In this document: one piece after another, positions 9,995-18,962 of the stretch
Layout of the letters: each line of letters opens with the position of its first letter
Position numbering within the stretch: the stretch's first letter is position 1
Assembly: GCA_002344895.1 (NCBI GenBank)
Contig: DDUR01000024.1
Span: forward strand, 1 to 64,000
DNA: 64,000 nucleotides
Direction: 5' to 3'
From: Ignavibacteria bacterium UBA2333
GTDB lineage: Bacteria > Bacteroidota > Ignavibacteria > Kapaibacteriales > Kapaibacteriaceae
Made by a program: the position numbers and the translations under genes
The notes under the pieces: generated by a model
What the model saw: the letters and a program-made list of their open reading frames with translations, nothing else
Told to the model about the DNA's origin: nothing
Database searches by the model: none

Positions 9995-10801
9995 ATGACC
10001 GTGACAAAAGAACCTCTACGCCGCGACGCAGATCGTCTGCTCGTCATTGCCGGACCGTGTCTGGCCGAATCTCGTGACGTGCTCTTGCGTGTTGCTGACC
10101 ACCTTGTCAAGATTTGTGCCAAGCTTCCCGTCCAGCTTGTCTTTAAAGCATCGTACCGAAAAGCGAATCGTACGAGTGTAGAAGGATTCCAGGGTGTTGG
10201 TGATGACGTTGCCCTCGGTTGGATGGCTGAAGTGAAACGCGATTTTGGTGTACCATTGCTGACGGATATTCATGCAGATGCAGAAGCAGCCATGGCCGCA
10301 GAGGTCGTTGATGTGCTACAGATTCCCGCGTTTCTGAGTCGACAAACATCACTCATCGAAGCCGCTGCGCGCACGGGTTGTGTCGTGAACATTAAAAAAG
10401 CACAGTTTATGGCTCCTGATGATATGGCAAAGGCCGCAGCAAAGGCAGAACGTGCCGGTGCATCGGAGATTTGGCTTACGGAGCGCGGAACGAGTTTTGG
10501 GTATCACGACTTGGTCGTTGACTACCGAGGACTGGTAATAATGAAGGCGACCGGACTTCCGGTCATTTTTGACGCAACCCATAGTGTTCAACAACCGAGT
10601 ATCGGTGCCACAAGTGGTGGCAAACGAGAGTTCATTCCGTATCTCGCCTCAGCAGCTATGGCCGTTGGTGTGGATGGGTTGTTTTTTGAAACCCATCCCG
10701 ATCCTTCCTCGGCAGCGAGTGACCGCGAAACTCAGGTTCCGTTAACGGATGCCGAAACATTACTCCATCGGTGCCTGAAGATTCGGGAAGCCTTACGTTG
10801 A
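9995..10801 (+). CDS. kdsA: 3-deoxy-8-phosphooctulonate (KDO8P) synthase
   Basis: 268 residues. Condenses arabinose 5-phosphate with phosphoenolpyruvate to give KDO 8-phosphate, the precursor of the inner-core sugar of LPS. Family signatures are visible: IAGPCLAES near the start, KASYRKANRTS, LLTDIHA, and FDATHSVQQP with a GGKREFIPYLA segment. I chose ATG 9995 because the protein then starts close to the conserved IAGPC strand; the longer frame from 9938 adds unconserved residues. The start of the next gene, a probable LptC, overlaps the stop as TTGA, so the two are co-expressed and both serve LPS. Confidence 0.93.
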   Translation: MTVTKEPLRRDADRLLVIAGPCLAESRDVLLRVADHLVKICAKLPVQLVFKASYRKANRTSVEGFQGVGDDVALGWMAEVKRDFGVPLLTDIHADAEAAMAAEVVDVLQIPAFLSRQTSLIEAAARTGCVVNIKKAQFMAPDDMAKAAAKAERAGASEIWLTERGTSFGYHDLVVDYRGLVIMKATGLPVIFDATHSVQQPSIGATSGGKREFIPYLASAAMAVGVDGLFFETHPDPSSAASDRETQVPLTDAETLLHRCLKIREALR

Positions 10802-11340
10802 AAACGCTGTATCGATGGGGGACTGTTGTTCTTATTCTCGGATTCGTAACAGCGTGCCGTGAACGTCAGGCGGTACAACGTCCGCATGAAGACCCATTCA
10901 CGACAGCTCCGGTACACACCAGTTACGACATTGTAGTACGCTTTACCGATAGTGTGACAACGAAGGCCGTGTTACGGTCGGCCGTTGCTCGCATGTTTGC
11001 CGATAAGCAGGAAACAACGTTGGGTGACACGGTGATCGTAGAGTTTTTTAGTGTACGGTCACAACGACGTGTGGCATTGCTGACGGCTGATAGTGCTGTG
11101 ATTGACGACCGCACAAAGAACATGATTGCCATCGGATCTGTTCGAGTATGGAGTGATAGTACACGTACAATGCTTGAAACAGAGCGACTCCTGTGGGAAA
11201 ACAAACGCGAACGCCTCTCATCAACTGATGATGTAAAAATCGTATCACCAACGGAAACGATCTACGGTACTGGTTTTGAGTCCGATCAGTTTCTGACGGA
11301 CTACCGTATCTATAACGTTCGAGGGACACACAAACCATGA
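10798..11340 (+). CDS. lptC: LPS export ABC transporter periplasmic component LptC
   Basis: 180 residues from TTG 10798, which overlaps the kdsA stop as TTGA and follows GGGAAG at a good distance. This start gives MKTLYRWGTVVLILGFVTAC, a lipoprotein signal with the lipid-carrying cysteine at residue 20. A GTG at 10771 is the alternative. The rest has the LptC pattern of beta-strand repeats: VEFF, LLTADSAVIDD, AIGSVRVWS, LETERLLWENKRERLSS, and TIYGTGFESDQFLTDYRI near the end. LptC passes LPS from the LptBFG pump to the periplasmic bridge. The E. coli protein is anchored by a helix; Bacteroidota forms often carry a lipobox, as here. Confidence 0.85.
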   Translation: MKTLYRWGTVVLILGFVTACRERQAVQRPHEDPFTTAPVHTSYDIVVRFTDSVTTKAVLRSAVARMFADKQETTLGDTVIVEFFSVRSQRRVALLTADSAVIDDRTKNMIAIGSVRVWSDSTRTMLETERLLWENKRERLSSTDDVKIVSPTETIYGTGFESDQFLTDYRIYNVRGTHKP

Positions 11341-12134
11341 CGTCACAGCAACAACCATCTCATGCTTCAGTATCACAACAGTCTTCACGACAAACGATCA
11401 TCGCTGGTAACTGGAAGATGTTTGGCACCGCAGAATCAACGCGTGCCTTTGCTGAAGAGATGGTGCGTGACCCACGCTTGGCCCATGCCAGTGGCAATGG
11501 TGTCGGTGTAGTGATTTGTCCACCAACACCTTTGCTGCACGTCCTGAGGCCGTTTTGTGGAACGTTCTTTGAACTTGGTGGACAGGACTGTCATCAGAAC
11601 GTGAACGGTGCGTTCACAGGTGACGTAAGTGCCGGAATGCTCGTTGATGCTGGATGCCGATACGTTATCGTTGGACATTCGGAACGTCGACGATACCATC
11701 ATGAATCCGATGACGTTGTTGCGCAAAAAACACGCGCAGCATTAGCTGCAGGCCTTACTCCAATCGTATGTGTGGGCGAAACACTTGAAGAACGTCAGGC
11801 AGAACAAACGGCCGACGTCGTACTTCGGCAGCTTGATGCCGTACTCCAGGCAGTTTCTCCCGATCAACAATTTGTTCTGGCATACGAACCCGTGTGGGCC
11901 ATTGGCACCGGTCTGGCTGCATCGGTAGAACAGGCAGGTGAGGTCCATCAAATTCTGCGGAAATTCTATCGGCAAAGAGTATCAAACGACATCACCATTC
12001 TGTATGGTGGTAGTGTGAATGCTACAAATGCAAAAGAACTCCTGGCCCATTCCGACATTGATGGAGCTCTTGTTGGTGGAGCTTCTCTCGAATCACGTTC
12101 GTTTCTTGCCATCGTAGAGGCAACGGGAGTCTGA
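11337..12134 (+). CDS. tpiA: Triosephosphate isomerase
   Basis: 265 residues; the ATGA overlaps the stop of lptC. Interconverts dihydroxyacetone phosphate and glyceraldehyde 3-phosphate. Catalytic residues are all present: Asn25 and Lys27 in AGNWKMFG, His114 in VGHSERR, and Glu184 in AYEPVWAIGTG, with the phosphate-gripping GGSVN near residue 228. A stretch of about 20 Ser/Gln-rich residues precedes the usual start and is unlikely to matter. It sits between envelope genes in one tight run. Confidence 0.96.
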   Translation: MTSQQQPSHASVSQQSSRQTIIAGNWKMFGTAESTRAFAEEMVRDPRLAHASGNGVGVVICPPTPLLHVLRPFCGTFFELGGQDCHQNVNGAFTGDVSAGMLVDAGCRYVIVGHSERRRYHHESDDVVAQKTRAALAAGLTPIVCVGETLEERQAEQTADVVLRQLDAVLQAVSPDQQFVLAYEPVWAIGTGLAASVEQAGEVHQILRKFYRQRVSNDITILYGGSVNATNAKELLAHSDIDGALVGGASLESRSFLAIVEATGV

Positions 12135-12136
12135 AC

Positions 12137-12730
12137 ATGACACTCACGACGGCGAATATCATCACCGTTGGCCGGCTGTTTATCGCGCCTATCTTTCTCG
12201 TCTTCATGATGTCGGATGCGCCGTGGGCACTCACCGTAGCTGTTTTGCTGTTTGTTGTTGGTGCCTTTAGTGATTGGCTTGATGGATGGATTGCACGGAA
12301 ACTTGGAGAGGTTACTCCACAAGGGGAGTACCTTGATCCACTCGCAGATAAGGTATTAACAACAGCAGCTTTTGTGGTCTTTACCATTCGCGACATCATG
12401 CCCTTCTGGATGTTGCTTGTGATTATCCTTCGCGACTTCGGCACTACGGCCTTACGCAGTATTGCAACGGACCGCGGCCTTGCGATGAAGACGTCGAATG
12501 GAGCAAAGGTGAAAACCTTCTTGCAGATGTGCTTCATTGTATATGCACTCAGTTTGTTGTGGTTGCGCGGTAATGCACCTACCAGTGACATTGCCACGCA
12601 GGCCGGACATCTCCTCTACGGAGACATCACGTACGCTGTGATTCTCCTGATTACACTTTTTACGTTGTGGACCCTTGTGGCCTACATCCTCTCCAACCGA
12701 CACCTCCTGCGCCGTGGCATCAACAATTAA
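12137..12730 (+). CDS. pgsA: CDP-diacylglycerol--glycerol-3-phosphate 3-phosphatidyltransferase
   Basis: 197 residues, an integral membrane enzyme. It makes phosphatidylglycerol phosphate from CDP-diacylglycerol and glycerol 3-phosphate. The CDP-alcohol phosphotransferase signature is complete, from DWLDGWIARKLG to the YLDPLADK ending, with all three conserved aspartates. Several hydrophobic helices surround it. The next gene supplies the following step, removal of the phosphate. Confidence 0.94.
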   Translation: MTLTTANIITVGRLFIAPIFLVFMMSDAPWALTVAVLLFVVGAFSDWLDGWIARKLGEVTPQGEYLDPLADKVLTTAAFVVFTIRDIMPFWMLLVIILRDFGTTALRSIATDRGLAMKTSNGAKVKTFLQMCFIVYALSLLWLRGNAPTSDIATQAGHLLYGDITYAVILLITLFTLWTLVAYILSNRHLLRRGINN

Positions 12731-13238
12731 ACCGCAAAAACTCACTAGCCCAGCATCATATGTTGCAACAATGTTTGGTATCGGCAACCTTCCGATTATG
12801 CCCGGTACGTGGTGTAGTCTACTTGTCGCCGTACCAGCCCTGCTTGTTCCAGATGAGTGGATTGATATCACGCGGTTGATCTACGGCATTCTTGCCGTTG
12901 TCTTCACGATAGCATCTGTGTGGAGTGTACGGCGTGTTCAGGACGAGTGGGGTCACGATCCCAGTATTGTTGTTGTTGATGAAGCAGCTGCAATGTCACT
13001 CGTTCTGCTTCTGCCCTTTGCCTACTGGGCATGGTACTGGTGGTGCGGTGCCGTCGTGCTCTTCAGAATCTATGACGTACAAAAACCATGGCCGATATCG
13101 GTATTAAACAACAGAACTGAACCCTGGAGTGTTGTTGCCGATGACCTGGTTGCTGCTGTTTTTACGATCCTCACGCTACAACTCGGAATGCTCGCATTAC
13201 AAGTTTTAGCGCTCGGTGGCCTTGCCTTGAGTTCATGA
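12714..13238 (+). CDS. pgpA: Phosphatidylglycerophosphatase A
   Basis: 174 residues from GTG 12714, overlapping pgsA by 17 bases; GTG 12675 is possible, and ATG 12771 would cut into the conserved start. The family pattern is visible: ATMFGIGNLPIMPGTWCSL near the start, DPSIVVVDEAAAM in the middle with the metal-binding acidic residues, and FRIYDVQKPWPI toward the end. It dephosphorylates the product of PgsA to phosphatidylglycerol. Three to four membrane helices. Confidence 0.9.
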   Translation: MASTIKPQKLTSPASYVATMFGIGNLPIMPGTWCSLLVAVPALLVPDEWIDITRLIYGILAVVFTIASVWSVRRVQDEWGHDPSIVVVDEAAAMSLVLLLPFAYWAWYWWCGAVVLFRIYDVQKPWPISVLNNRTEPWSVVADDLVAAVFTILTLQLGMLALQVLALGGLALSS

Positions 13239-13327
13239 TACGGGGTGAAAGGGGCCTTAAAACGGCATTTTTTTTGCGAAACAGCCGAAAAACCGCATAA
13301 AACCTAGTGATTGTGGATAACTACTAC

Positions 13328-13359
13328 TTGCTGAGGCCCATGAACACTAGATATTTTCG
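13328..13359 (+). promoter_or_regulatory. Probable promoter of the HU gene
   Basis: TTG at 13328-13330 and TATTTTCG at 13352-13359, spaced 21 bases, fit the Bacteroidota -33/-7 pattern (TTG, TAnnTTTG) with one change. Start of the gene is 43 bases downstream. The 163-base gap it sits in is otherwise AT-rich with a GGGG-TGAAA-GGGGC element at 13243-13260. Confidence 0.45.
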
Positions 13360-13401
13360 TCCTGCAAGCATGTTTTATCAACAGCTTTTTGTGGGGTTTT
13401 C

Positions 13402-13740
13402 ATGAACAAGGCTGAATTAATCGACGCCATCGCAACGACGACTGGTATGTCGAAGACTCAAGCTGATGCCGCTTTGGCTGCAACTCTCGGCGCAATTAAG
13501 GGCGAGATCAGCAAGGGTGGAAGCGTTTCTCTCATCGGTTTTGGTACGTTTGGCGTATCAAAGCGTGCCGCGCGTAAGGGCAAGAATCCACGTACAGGCG
13601 AGACGATTAAGATCGCCGCACGTAAGGTTCCAAAGTTCTCCGCTGGTGCCGAGCTGAAGGCAATCGCCAATGGCGAAAAGAAGGCTTCAGCTCCGAAGAA
13701 GGCCGCTCCGAAGAAGGCAGCAGCCAAGAAGAAAAAATGA
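13402..13740 (+). CDS. hup: HU-family DNA-binding protein with basic lysine/alanine tail
   Basis: 112 residues. Residues 1-90 are a standard HU fold: MNKAELIDAIA at the start, GFGTFGVSKRAARKG, the NPRTGETIKIAA arm that inserts into DNA, and VPKFSAGAELK. Residues 91-112 (EKKASAPKKAAPKKAAAKKKK) form a low-complexity Lys/Ala/Pro tail like eukaryotic histone H1 and the tails seen on some actinobacterial and chlamydial proteins. HU bends and packs DNA; the tail should add sequence-independent binding. It has its own promoter and a strong terminator, so it is probably a single-gene unit. Confidence 0.93.
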   Translation: MNKAELIDAIATTTGMSKTQADAALAATLGAIKGEISKGGSVSLIGFGTFGVSKRAARKGKNPRTGETIKIAARKVPKFSAGAELKAIANGEKKASAPKKAAPKKAAAKKKK

Positions 13741-13756
13741 TCTTCGGATCATAACG

Positions 13757-13784
13757 GGCCCACCTCATGGTGGGCCTTTTTTTT
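13757..13784 (+). terminator. Intrinsic terminator after the HU gene
   Basis: Perfect 8-base stem GGCCCACC/GGTGGGCC, four-base loop TCAT and a run of eight T. It begins 16 bases after the HU stop and is the only textbook intrinsic terminator I see in the window. Confidence 0.9.
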
Positions 13785-13788
13785 GCCC

Positions 13789-13796
13789 TATTTTTG
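13789..13796 (+). promoter_or_regulatory. Possible -7 box of pyrB, very close to its start codon
   Basis: TATTTTTG matches TAnnTTTG and ends six bases before the pyrB ATG at 13803. A transcript starting at the usual distance from such a box would begin at or next to the ATG. No clear TTG lies at the right distance upstream, where the HU terminator sits. Confidence 0.35.
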
Positions 13797-13802
13797 CTGT
13801 TC

Positions 13803-14711
13803 ATGGCCGGTCGACACCTTCTTTCAACTTACGACCTGACGGTTGACGATGTGAAAAGCATCGTTACCGAGGCCCATTCCGTTCTAACCAACGATGGTCG
13901 TATCGGTACGCCAGACGTGCAGTATCCTGACCGCAGAGTTGTGCTTGCGTTTTATGAAGCATCAACACGTACTCGAATTTCCTTTGAGACAGCAGCACAG
14001 CGGTTAGGTATTACGTCAATTCATTTCCAGGCGACAGGAAGTAGTGTTGAAAAAGGAGAGTCGCTCCTCGATACTATGCATACGCTTGATGCAATGGACG
14101 TTGACGCTGTTGTGTTACGACATGGTTCGAATGGTGCACATGCTTCCGTTGCTGCCGAGACTCGTATGTCCGTCATCAATGCCGGAGAAGGTACAACGGC
14201 GCATCCTACACAGGCCCTGCTTGATGTTTCAGCAATTCTCGAGCGTCGGCCATCACTATCAGGATGCCGTATTGGTATCGTAGGTGATATTCGACATTCA
14301 CGAGTTGCTCGTTCCCAGATTGATCTGTTCCGGCGACTTGGTGCGTCTGTAGTTATCTGTGGTCCGGAAACCATGGCAACATTTGACGATATGCCAAACG
14401 ATGTTGAACAGCGATCAACAATTGATGATGTGCTCGAGGACGTAAACATTCTGTCAATGCTTCGCATTCAGTTTGAACGCTTGAATTCGGATGAGGTACC
14501 ATCTCTTGATGACTATCGTAAGAGATATGCTCTCACAACCAAACGTCTTGCAAACCACAAAGACGTCCTTGTCATACATCCAGGCCCCGTAAACGTTGGT
14601 ATCGAAGTCGACGCCGACATCCTCACGTCTCAGCAGTCACTCATTCGCCGGCAGGTCACACATGGCGTTGCCGTGCGTATGGCTGTGCTTTCGCGCCTTT
14701 TTGCCCCTTAA
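13803..14711 (+). CDS. pyrB: Aspartate carbamoyltransferase catalytic chain
   Basis: 302 residues from ATG 13803; the longer frame from GTG 13767 would read through the HU terminator. Joins carbamoyl phosphate to aspartate, the first committed step of pyrimidine synthesis. The carbamoyl-phosphate loop STRTRISFE is at residues 54-62, HPTQALLD near 131, and the C-terminal HPGPVNVGIE loop is present. The next gene, carB, makes its substrate, and the gap is 32 bases. No pyrI, carA or pyrC is seen nearby. The start has no ribosome site. Confidence 0.94.
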   Translation: MAGRHLLSTYDLTVDDVKSIVTEAHSVLTNDGRIGTPDVQYPDRRVVLAFYEASTRTRISFETAAQRLGITSIHFQATGSSVEKGESLLDTMHTLDAMDVDAVVLRHGSNGAHASVAAETRMSVINAGEGTTAHPTQALLDVSAILERRPSLSGCRIGIVGDIRHSRVARSQIDLFRRLGASVVICGPETMATFDDMPNDVEQRSTIDDVLEDVNILSMLRIQFERLNSDEVPSLDDYRKRYALTTKRLANHKDVLVIHPGPVNVGIEVDADILTSQQSLIRRQVTHGVAVRMAVLSRLFAP

Positions 14712-14743
14712 CACGACATCATTTCGACGTATCACGGAACACC

Positions 14744-17700
14744 ATGCCTGCTCGTAAAGACCTACGCACAATTCTTGTCATTGGCTCCGGACCGATTGTT
14801 ATTGGTCAAGCCTGCGAATTCGATTACTCTGGCACTCAGGCCTGTAAGGTCCTGCGTGAAGAGGGATATCGCGTAGTGCTCATCAACAGTAATCCTGCGA
14901 CCATCATGACGGATCCGGATATTGCTGATGCGACGTATGTTGAGCCGATAACGGTGCAGTTTATCGAAGAAGTGATCATCAAGGAACGTCCGGATGCTAT
15001 TCTTCCAACAATGGGTGGACAGGTTGCACTGAATGCTGCTGTTCAACTTCATGAGGCCGGCATACTCAGCAAATACGGCGTAGAACTTATTGGCTCCAAG
15101 ATTGAGTCTATTCATAAGGCTGAAGATCGTGAACTCTTTATGCAGGCCATGGAACGTATCGGCATGGAGATGCCGCGTGGTGGTTTTGTGCATGATGAGG
15201 ATCAAGGCCTGTACATGATTGAACAGGTTGGATTCCCAGCCATTATTCGTCCGTCGTTCACACTCGGTGGAACTGGCGGGGGAATCGCCTACAACATGGA
15301 AGAGTATCGAGAGATACTCCGTGCGGGATTACTTGCAAGTCCGATCAAACGTGTACTTGTTGAAGAATCGGTCATTGGATGGAAGGAATACGAACTTGAA
15401 GTGATGCGCGACACAAAGGACAACGTCGTCATCATTTGTTCGATTGAGAATGTTGATCCAATGGGTGTGCATACCGGTGACTCAATCACCGTAGCGCCTG
15501 CACAGACGTTAACGGATCGTGAGTATCAGCGTATGCGTGACAGTGCGCTGAAGATTATCCGAGAGATCGGTGTTGAAACCGGTGGATCAAACATTCAGTT
15601 TGCCGTTGATCCAAAAACGGGACGTCAGACCGTTATTGAGATGAATCCTCGAGTTTCTCGGTCGTCCGCTCTTGCGTCGAAAGCAACGGGATTCCCAATT
15701 GCCAAGATTGCGGCAAAACTCGCCGTTGGATATACCCTTGATGAAATCCTGAACGATATCACCAAGAAGACGCCTGCATGTTTTGAACCGAGTATTGATT
15801 ACGTCGTTGTGAAGATCCCTCGCTGGGACTTTGAGAAGTTCCGTGAGACAGATAACTCGCTTGGTGTGCAGATGAAGTCCGTCGGTGAAGCAATGGCTTT
15901 CGGACGAACATTTAAGGAAGCATTGCAGAAGGCGATGCGGTCGATGGAACAGGGGAGAATGGGATTCGGATTTGATCGACAGGACTATGTAGATCTCACT
16001 ATTCCACCTGACGCTGATTTAGCTCCGTTACGGTCACGACTTCGTATGCGAACGTCAACGTCGATTTTTGACCTCGTTGATGCCTTGCGGTTCGGCCTTT
16101 CAACGGACGAGATCTTTGCACTCACAAAGTATGATCCGTGGTTTATTGAACAATGTCGTGACATTGTTGACGAAGCGCGGCAACTGATTGCTGACGTTGT
16201 AACGGTACCATCAGCAGAGGCCGTTCTCACACCAACACGGCTGCGACGTCTGAAGGTACTCGGATTTTCCGATGCACAGATAGCGACAATGACGTCACTT
16301 ACGGAATCAAACATTCGTGCACTCAGAAAACGACACGGTGTGATACCTGTCTACAAGACGGTTGACACGTGCGCAGCTGAATTTGAAAGTGAGACACCGT
16401 ATCACTATTCAACGTATGGACAGGAAACTGAGGCACGTCCTTCGAACAAAAAGAAGGTTATTATTCTTGGATCGGGACCAAATCGAATCGGCCAGGGTAT
16501 AGAGTTTGACTACTGTTGTGTTCAGGGCGTGTTTGCCCTGCGCGAGATTGGATATGAAGCGATCATGATCAACTGTAATCCGGAAACCGTTTCAACGGAT
16601 TACGATACAACAAATCGACTCTACTTTGAGCCACTCACATTTGAAGACGTTATGAACGTCATCGATGTTGAACAGCCTACTGGTGTGGTGGTGACGTTTG
16701 GAGGACAGACACCTCTCAAGTTAGCACAACGACTGGCCGATGCAGGTGTACCACTCATTGGAACATCACCAGATGGTATTGATCTGGCCGAAGATCGTAA
16801 ACGATTTGGTGATCTGCTCGCACGACTTGGAATTCCTTGTCCACCATGGGGCACTGCCCTCAGTGTTGACGAAGCCGTCACCATCGCCGATCGTATTGGA
16901 TATCCCGTCCTTGTTCGGCCATCCTATGTACTTGGCGGGAGAGCAATGCAGATTTGTTACCGTGAAGAGTCCCTACGATCCTACATGGTAAACGCTATCG
17001 CCCAGGACCCTGCTCGACCAGTATTGATTGATCACTTCCTGGAAAATGCTCACGAGTTTGATGTTGATGCAGTCTGTGATGGACGCCGAACTGTCATTGG
17101 TGGAGTCATGCAGCACATTGAAGAGGCAGGTGTCCATTCCGGCGATTCTTCGAGTGTATTACCGCCGTACAACATTGCCCGCGAGATTGTTGAAACGATG
17201 ATTCGATTCACTCGAGAGTTGGCGTCAGAGCTCGACGTAATTGGCCTCATCAACATTCAATTTGCCGTACAACACGATACGGTCTACGTCCTTGAAGTCA
17301 ACCCTCGCGCCTCACGGACGGTGCCATTTGTCTCAAAGGCCACCGGCACAAAACTCGCGCAGATTGCAACACGAGTGATGGTCGGTGAAACACTGGATGA
17401 CATCGGTGCCGTTGACTTTAACCTTGACATGAAACGGACGGCCATTAAGGAATCGGTCTTTCCGTTTACGAAGTTTCCACGTGTGAACGTCTTCCTCGGT
17501 CCGGAAATGAGATCAACGGGAGAAGTGATGGGCATGGACATGAGTTTTGGTTCAGCCATTGTTAAATCACACATCAGTGCAGGAAACGGCCTGCCACAAC
17601 GTGGTAACGTCTTTATCTCTCTCAGCACACATGACAAAACGGAACGTGCTGTAGATATCGCACGAGGTTATGTTGAGCTCGGTTTTACGCTCCTTGCAAC

Positions 17701-18016
17701 GCGGGGTACTGCATCCTTCCTTCAGCAGCATGGATTACAGGCCACTGAGGTATTAAAGCACTATGAAGGACGGCCATCGATTATTGATGGCATTGCAAAC
17801 GGTGACGTTGACCTCGTCATCAACACACCATTGGGTGAAAACGCACGGTACGATGAATACATCATGGGTCAGACAGCCATGAAGTATAAGGTGCCATTCT
17901 TTACAACACTTGCCGCAGCTGATGCGTCGTTGGCCGGAATTCGGGCACAACGCACGGAGACGTTTACCTCCGTTTCGCTCCAGGAACACTATGCGCAGGA
18001 CGCAGCCGGCAATTGA
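14744..18016 (+). CDS. carB: Carbamoyl-phosphate synthase large subunit
   Basis: 1090 residues, slightly longer than the usual 1070. Both homologous ATP-grasp halves are present: residues 1-400 with GSGPIVIGQACEFDYSG and PSFTLGGTGGG, and about 570-930 with GSGPNRIGQGIEFDYCC and PSYVLGGRAMQ. The allosteric MGS-like domain lies at about 950-1080 (ATRGTASFLQQHG). It makes carbamoyl phosphate from bicarbonate, two ATP and ammonia supplied by the glutaminase subunit CarA, which must be encoded elsewhere. The GCC-TTTTTG-CCCC-type element covering the end of pyrB lies 33 bases before this start. Confidence 0.95.
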   Translation: MPARKDLRTILVIGSGPIVIGQACEFDYSGTQACKVLREEGYRVVLINSNPATIMTDPDIADATYVEPITVQFIEEVIIKERPDAILPTMGGQVALNAAVQLHEAGILSKYGVELIGSKIESIHKAEDRELFMQAMERIGMEMPRGGFVHDEDQGLYMIEQVGFPAIIRPSFTLGGTGGGIAYNMEEYREILRAGLLASPIKRVLVEESVIGWKEYELEVMRDTKDNVVIICSIENVDPMGVHTGDSITVAPAQTLTDREYQRMRDSALKIIREIGVETGGSNIQFAVDPKTGRQTVIEMNPRVSRSSALASKATGFPIAKIAAKLAVGYTLDEILNDITKKTPACFEPSIDYVVVKIPRWDFEKFRETDNSLGVQMKSVGEAMAFGRTFKEALQKAMRSMEQGRMGFGFDRQDYVDLTIPPDADLAPLRSRLRMRTSTSIFDLVDALRFGLSTDEIFALTKYDPWFIEQCRDIVDEARQLIADVVTVPSAEAVLTPTRLRRLKVLGFSDAQIATMTSLTESNIRALRKRHGVIPVYKTVDTCAAEFESETPYHYSTYGQETEARPSNKKKVIILGSGPNRIGQGIEFDYCCVQGVFALREIGYEAIMINCNPETVSTDYDTTNRLYFEPLTFEDVMNVIDVEQPTGVVVTFGGQTPLKLAQRLADAGVPLIGTSPDGIDLAEDRKRFGDLLARLGIPCPPWGTALSVDEAVTIADRIGYPVLVRPSYVLGGRAMQICYREESLRSYMVNAIAQDPARPVLIDHFLENAHEFDVDAVCDGRRTVIGGVMQHIEEAGVHSGDSSSVLPPYNIAREIVETMIRFTRELASELDVIGLINIQFAVQHDTVYVLEVNPRASRTVPFVSKATGTKLAQIATRVMVGETLDDIGAVDFNLDMKRTAIKESVFPFTKFPRVNVFLGPEMRSTGEVMGMDMSFGSAIVKSHISAGNGLPQRGNVFISLSTHDKTERAVDIARGYVELGFTLLATRGTASFLQQHGLQATEVLKHYEGRPSIIDGIANGDVDLVINTPLGENARYDEYIMGQTAMKYKVPFFTTLAAADASLAGIRAQRTETFTSVSLQEHYAQDAAGN

Positions 18017-18881
18017 TCGTGTTTGGACTGTACTTGACGTTATTGATTGGGGGAAGGAATACTTTGCCCGCAAGGACGTTGATTCACCACGTCTGACTAT
18101 CGAGCTCATGATTTGTCATGTGCTCGGAATTGGACGTATAAAACTCTACACCGATCACGAACGCCCACTTTCGCCAGCAGAACTTGCTCAGCTCCGAGCG
18201 ATGATTGAGCGGCGAGTGCGACAGGAACCCCTACAGTACATCCTCGGTGAAGCACCATTTTACGGCTGTATGCTGGAGGTAACTGCCGACGTTCTCATCC
18301 CGCGTCCGGAGACTGAACTCCTTGTTGAACGAATTGTCCGACATGGAAAGGGGCGAAACGGGCTCCGTTGTCTCGATATCGGAACAGGGTCGGGCTGCAT
18401 AGCCATAGCGTCAGCAGTTCACCTTCCACAGTCAACGTGGTTAGCTCTTGATGTATCACAAGCTGCAGCAGAGTTGGCTCGTCGGAATGCAGAGCGTAGT
18501 GGTGTGGCAGACAGGGTCAACGTCGTCGTGATGGACATTCTTCGTGAGCTTCCGAGCGAAAAGTTTGACGTTCTTGCAATGAATCCGCCCTACATTCCGT
18601 CGGCAGATGTTCCCGAACTTGAACCCGTCGTTCGTGACTATGAACCACACATAGCCCTCACGGACGATTCCGACGGCTTAACGTTCTATCGCCGACTTGC
18701 GTCTGTTGCACCTGACATCATGGCTGAAAGCGGCGTAATGTTCTGGGAAATTGGCTTCGGGCAAAAGGAATCAATCATTGACATTGTCATGGCGAACCGT
18801 CTGGCAGTTGAGATTGTTGACGACCTTTCGGGCATTCCTCGATTGGCCATTGTGGGTAACTCGGGCGTTACGATGTCGTAA
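17991..18881 (+). CDS. prmC: Peptide chain release factor N5-glutamine methyltransferase
   Basis: 296 residues from ATG 17991, overlapping carB by 26 bases. Methylates the Gln of the GGQ motif in release factors 1 and 2. The helical N-terminal domain ends near residue 90. The S-adenosylmethionine fold follows with LDIGTGSGCIAIA at 128-140, and the substrate-binding NPPYIP is at 198-203. IPRPETELLVE near 103 is also typical. The frame upstream of 17991 is shadow sequence inside carB. Confidence 0.94.
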   Translation: MRRTQPAIDRVWTVLDVIDWGKEYFARKDVDSPRLTIELMICHVLGIGRIKLYTDHERPLSPAELAQLRAMIERRVRQEPLQYILGEAPFYGCMLEVTADVLIPRPETELLVERIVRHGKGRNGLRCLDIGTGSGCIAIASAVHLPQSTWLALDVSQAAAELARRNAERSGVADRVNVVVMDILRELPSEKFDVLAMNPPYIPSADVPELEPVVRDYEPHIALTDDSDGLTFYRRLASVAPDIMAESGVMFWEIGFGQKESIIDIVMANRLAVEIVDDLSGIPRLAIVGNSGVTMS

Positions 18882-18962
18882 CACGATTGGCCTTGTACGT
18901 GTCTGATGCCTTCGGAATTTCGTAGTTTCGGCGCGCTCGGCAAGGACACGAAACGACGGAAC

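Noticed and set aside
13239..13320. T-run and small CGGC/GCCG stem after pgpA as an intrinsic terminator
   Set aside because: The stem is only three to four bases and interrupted by the T-run, unlike the clear HU terminator; support is too weak.
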